From positions 447,329,531 through 447,393,530 of the forward strand of contig CM077665.1 in NCBI GenBank assembly GCA_039707655.1: DNA of 64,000 bases. Direction: 5' to 3'. The translations under genes were made by a program, and so were the position numbers. Origin of the DNA: Elymus sibiricus (taxonomy: Eukaryota; Streptophyta; Magnoliopsida; Poales; Poaceae). Shown here piece by piece: positions 61,992-64,000 of this stretch. The notes under the pieces are model-generated. The model was not told the DNA's origin, searched no databases, and saw only the letters and a program-made list of their open reading frames with translations. Within the stretch, counting starts at the first letter, position 1, and the number at the start of each line of letters is the position of its first letter.

Positions 61992-64000
61992 TCAAAATAA
62001 ATCATCAAATGCATGAAAAATAGCAAATGATGTCAGAAAAGGGTTGAAAAGTGATGATGTGGCTTTGAATGGTGCATATTGAATGCAGAAAAAGTCTTGA
62101 GCTAAAATATGTTTAAAAATGAAATCCCTTTTGTAATAGACGAGTTTTCGTTCGAAACCCTGATACTTCGAAGGAGATTGTCCAGTTTGTACACGAAGTA
62201 CATCCAGTTTTTCCCGTAACCCTCTCAACTTTTTAGCACATGCTATGTGGGTGAAATTATGATACCATGCCAATTTTCAACCATTTCAGAGTTCATTTGC
62301 AGTGCTTTTCAATCTCAGGGTCATCTTAGCTCAAAATAAATCATGAAATGCATGAAAAATAGCAAATGAAGTCAGAAAAGGGTTGAAAAGTGATGATGTG
62401 GCTTTGAATGGTGCATATTGAATGCAGAAAAAGTCTTGAGTTAAAATATGTTTAAAAATATGAAATCCCTTTGTAATAGACGAGTTTTCGTCCCAAACCC
62501 TGATACTTCGAAGGAGATTGTCCAGTTTGTACACGAAGTGCATCCAGTTTTTCCCGTAACCCTCTCAACTTTTTCGCACATGCTATGTGGGTGAAATTAT
62601 GATACCATGCCAATTTTCAACCATTTCAGAGTTCATTTGCAGTGCTTTTCAATCTCAGGGTTATCTTAGCTCAAAATAAATCATGAAATGCATGAAAAAT
62701 AGCAAATGAAGTCAGAAAAGGGTTGAAAAGTGATGACGTGGCTTTGAATGGTGCATATTGAATGCAGAAAAAGTCTTGAGTTAAAATATGTTTAAAAAAT
62801 GCAATCCCTTTGTAATAGACGAGTTTTCGTCCGAAACCCTGATACTTCGAAGGAGATTGTCCAGTTTGTACACGAAGTGCATCCAGTTTTTCCCATAACC
62901 GTCTCAACTTTTTAGCACATGCTATGTGGGTGAAATTATGATACCATGCCAATTTTCAACCATTTCAGAGTTCATTTGCAGTGCTTTTCAATCTCAGGGT
63001 TATCTTAGCTCAAAATAAATCATGAAATGCATGAAAAATAGCAAATGAAGTCAGAAAAGGGTTGAAAAGTGATGACGTGGCTTTGAATGGTGCATATTGA
63101 ATGCAGAAAAAGTCTTGAGTTAAAATATGTTTAAAAAATGCAATCCCTTTGTAATAGACGAGTTTTCGTCCGAAACCCTGATACTTCGAAGGAGATTGTC
63201 CAGTTTGTACACGAAGTGCATCCAGTTTTTCCCGTAACCCTCTCAACTTTTTAGCACATGCTATGTGGGTGAAATTATGATACCATGCCAATTTTCAACC
63301 ATTTCAGAGTTCATTTGCAGTGCTTTTCAATCTCAGGGTCATCTTAGCTCAAAATAAATCATCAAATGCATGAAAAATAGCAAATGATGTCAGAAAAGGG
63401 TTGAAAAGTGATGATGTGGCTTTGAATGGTGCATATTGAATGCAGAAAAAGTCTTGAGCTAAAATATGTTTAAAAATGAAATCCCTTTTGTAATAGACGA
63501 GTTTTCGTTCGAAACCCTGATACTTCGAAGGAGATTGTCCAGTTTGTACACGAAGTATATCCAGTTTTTCCCGTAACCCTCTCAACTTTTTAGCACATGC
63601 TATGTGGGTGAAATTATGATACCATGCCAATTTTCAACCATTTCAGAGTTCATTTGCAGTGCTTTTCAATCTCAGGGTCATCTTAGCTCAAAATAAATCA
63701 TGAAATGCATGAAAAATAGCAAATGAAGTCAGAAAAGGGTTGAAAAGTGATGATGTGGCTTTGAATGGTGCATATTGAATGCAGAAAAAGTCTTGAGTTA
63801 AAATATGTTTAAAAATATGAAATCCCTTTGTAATAGACATGTTTTCGTCCGAAACCCTCATACTTCGAAGGAGATTGTCCAGTTTCTACACGATGTACAT
63901 CCAGTTTTTCCCGTAACCCTCTCAACTTTTTTGCACATGCTATGTGGGTGAAATTATGATACCATCCCAATTTTCAACCATTCCAGAGTTCATTTGCAGT
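61992..64000 (+). repeat. Third, partial copy of the large block (cut by window edge)
   Basis: D61992 B62331 C62671 C63010 D63349 A63688 repeat the order of 47398-49433 and 51130-53165. CACGATGTACATCC recurs near 63890. It lacks the GAAAAGGATTG mark (GGGTTG near 62729) and has private TCCCAAACCC near 62491 and GAAGTATATCC near 63554. It therefore separated before the first two copies duplicated. The block continues beyond the window. Confidence 0.88.

Larger units (their letters stand above)
12572..64000 (+). repeat. Long Afa-like satellite array, about 151 monomers of 339/340 bp
   Basis: Taking TCAAAATAAATCATG as phase, monomers begin at 12781, 13121, 13460, 13800, 14140 and so on to 63688, almost always 339 or 340 bp apart. 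Conserved blocks include GATGATGTGGCTTTGAATGG, GAAACCCTGATACTTCGAAG, CATGCTATGTGGGTGAAATT and CAGAGTTCATTTGCAGTGC. The first and last resemble the Afa-family primers AS-A and the complement of AS-B as I remember them; other parts resemble pTa535/pAs1 FISH oligos. The one-base length difference comes from AAAAATATG versus AAAAAATG. No other insertion, gene or unique sequence of more than a few bases interrupts the array. Confidence 0.95.

Noticed and set aside
13121..64000. CRISPR-like regular repeats
   Set aside because: The period is 340 bp with no short repeat/variable spacer structure. The sequence is a eukaryotic-type satellite and there are no cas genes.

Overview
The window is repetitive DNA from a plant nuclear genome, most likely a Triticeae grass (wheat/Aegilops/barley group). 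No protein-coding, rRNA or tRNA gene is supported. Two components make up everything seen. The first is a 339/340-bp tandem satellite. Its internal motifs match what I remember of the Afa family (pAs1/pTa535 type), including a 20-bp stretch GATGATGTGGCTTTGAATGG that differs by one base in length from the remembered Afa primer AS-A. The second is a non-autonomous, one-ended CACTA-type DNA transposon fragment with a CACTACTAGGAAAAGGCC terminus and many subterminal inverted pairs of ACTAATGGCGCACC / GGTGCGCCATTAGT.

Layout. Positions 1-12571 are a higher-order array of about 3.0-kb composite units. Each unit is exactly 1218 bp of satellite (about 3.6 monomers) followed by about 1.8 kb of CACTA fragment. 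Four whole CACTA copies are present plus the tail of a fifth at the left edge. All copies share the same two junctions, so one insertion/deletion event was amplified together with its host satellite. Positions 12572-64000 are about 151 head-to-tail satellite monomers with no other insertion. Four monomer classes can be told apart: A (GACATG, TTTCTACACG), B (GACGAG with AAAAATATG), C (GACGAG with AAAAAATG) and D (CCCTTTTG, CGTTCGAAAC). From 13.1 to 19.5 kb they form a loose A-B-C trimer (1019 bp). From 24.3 to 39.9 kb they form a regular hexamer (2038 bp), which reappears once at 41.3-44.0 kb. From 44 to 64 kb they form longer mosaics, with block duplications of 5 and 10-11 monomers and a third copy of the larger block running off the right edge.

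There is no gene network here. The content records satellite evolution: transposon capture, co-amplification, unequal exchange, slippage deletions and local homogenisation. The recurring minus-strand reading frames of 66-108 codons are by-products of the monomer sequence. Copy numbers in the near-identical blocks depend on assembly quality, which cannot be judged from sequence alone.
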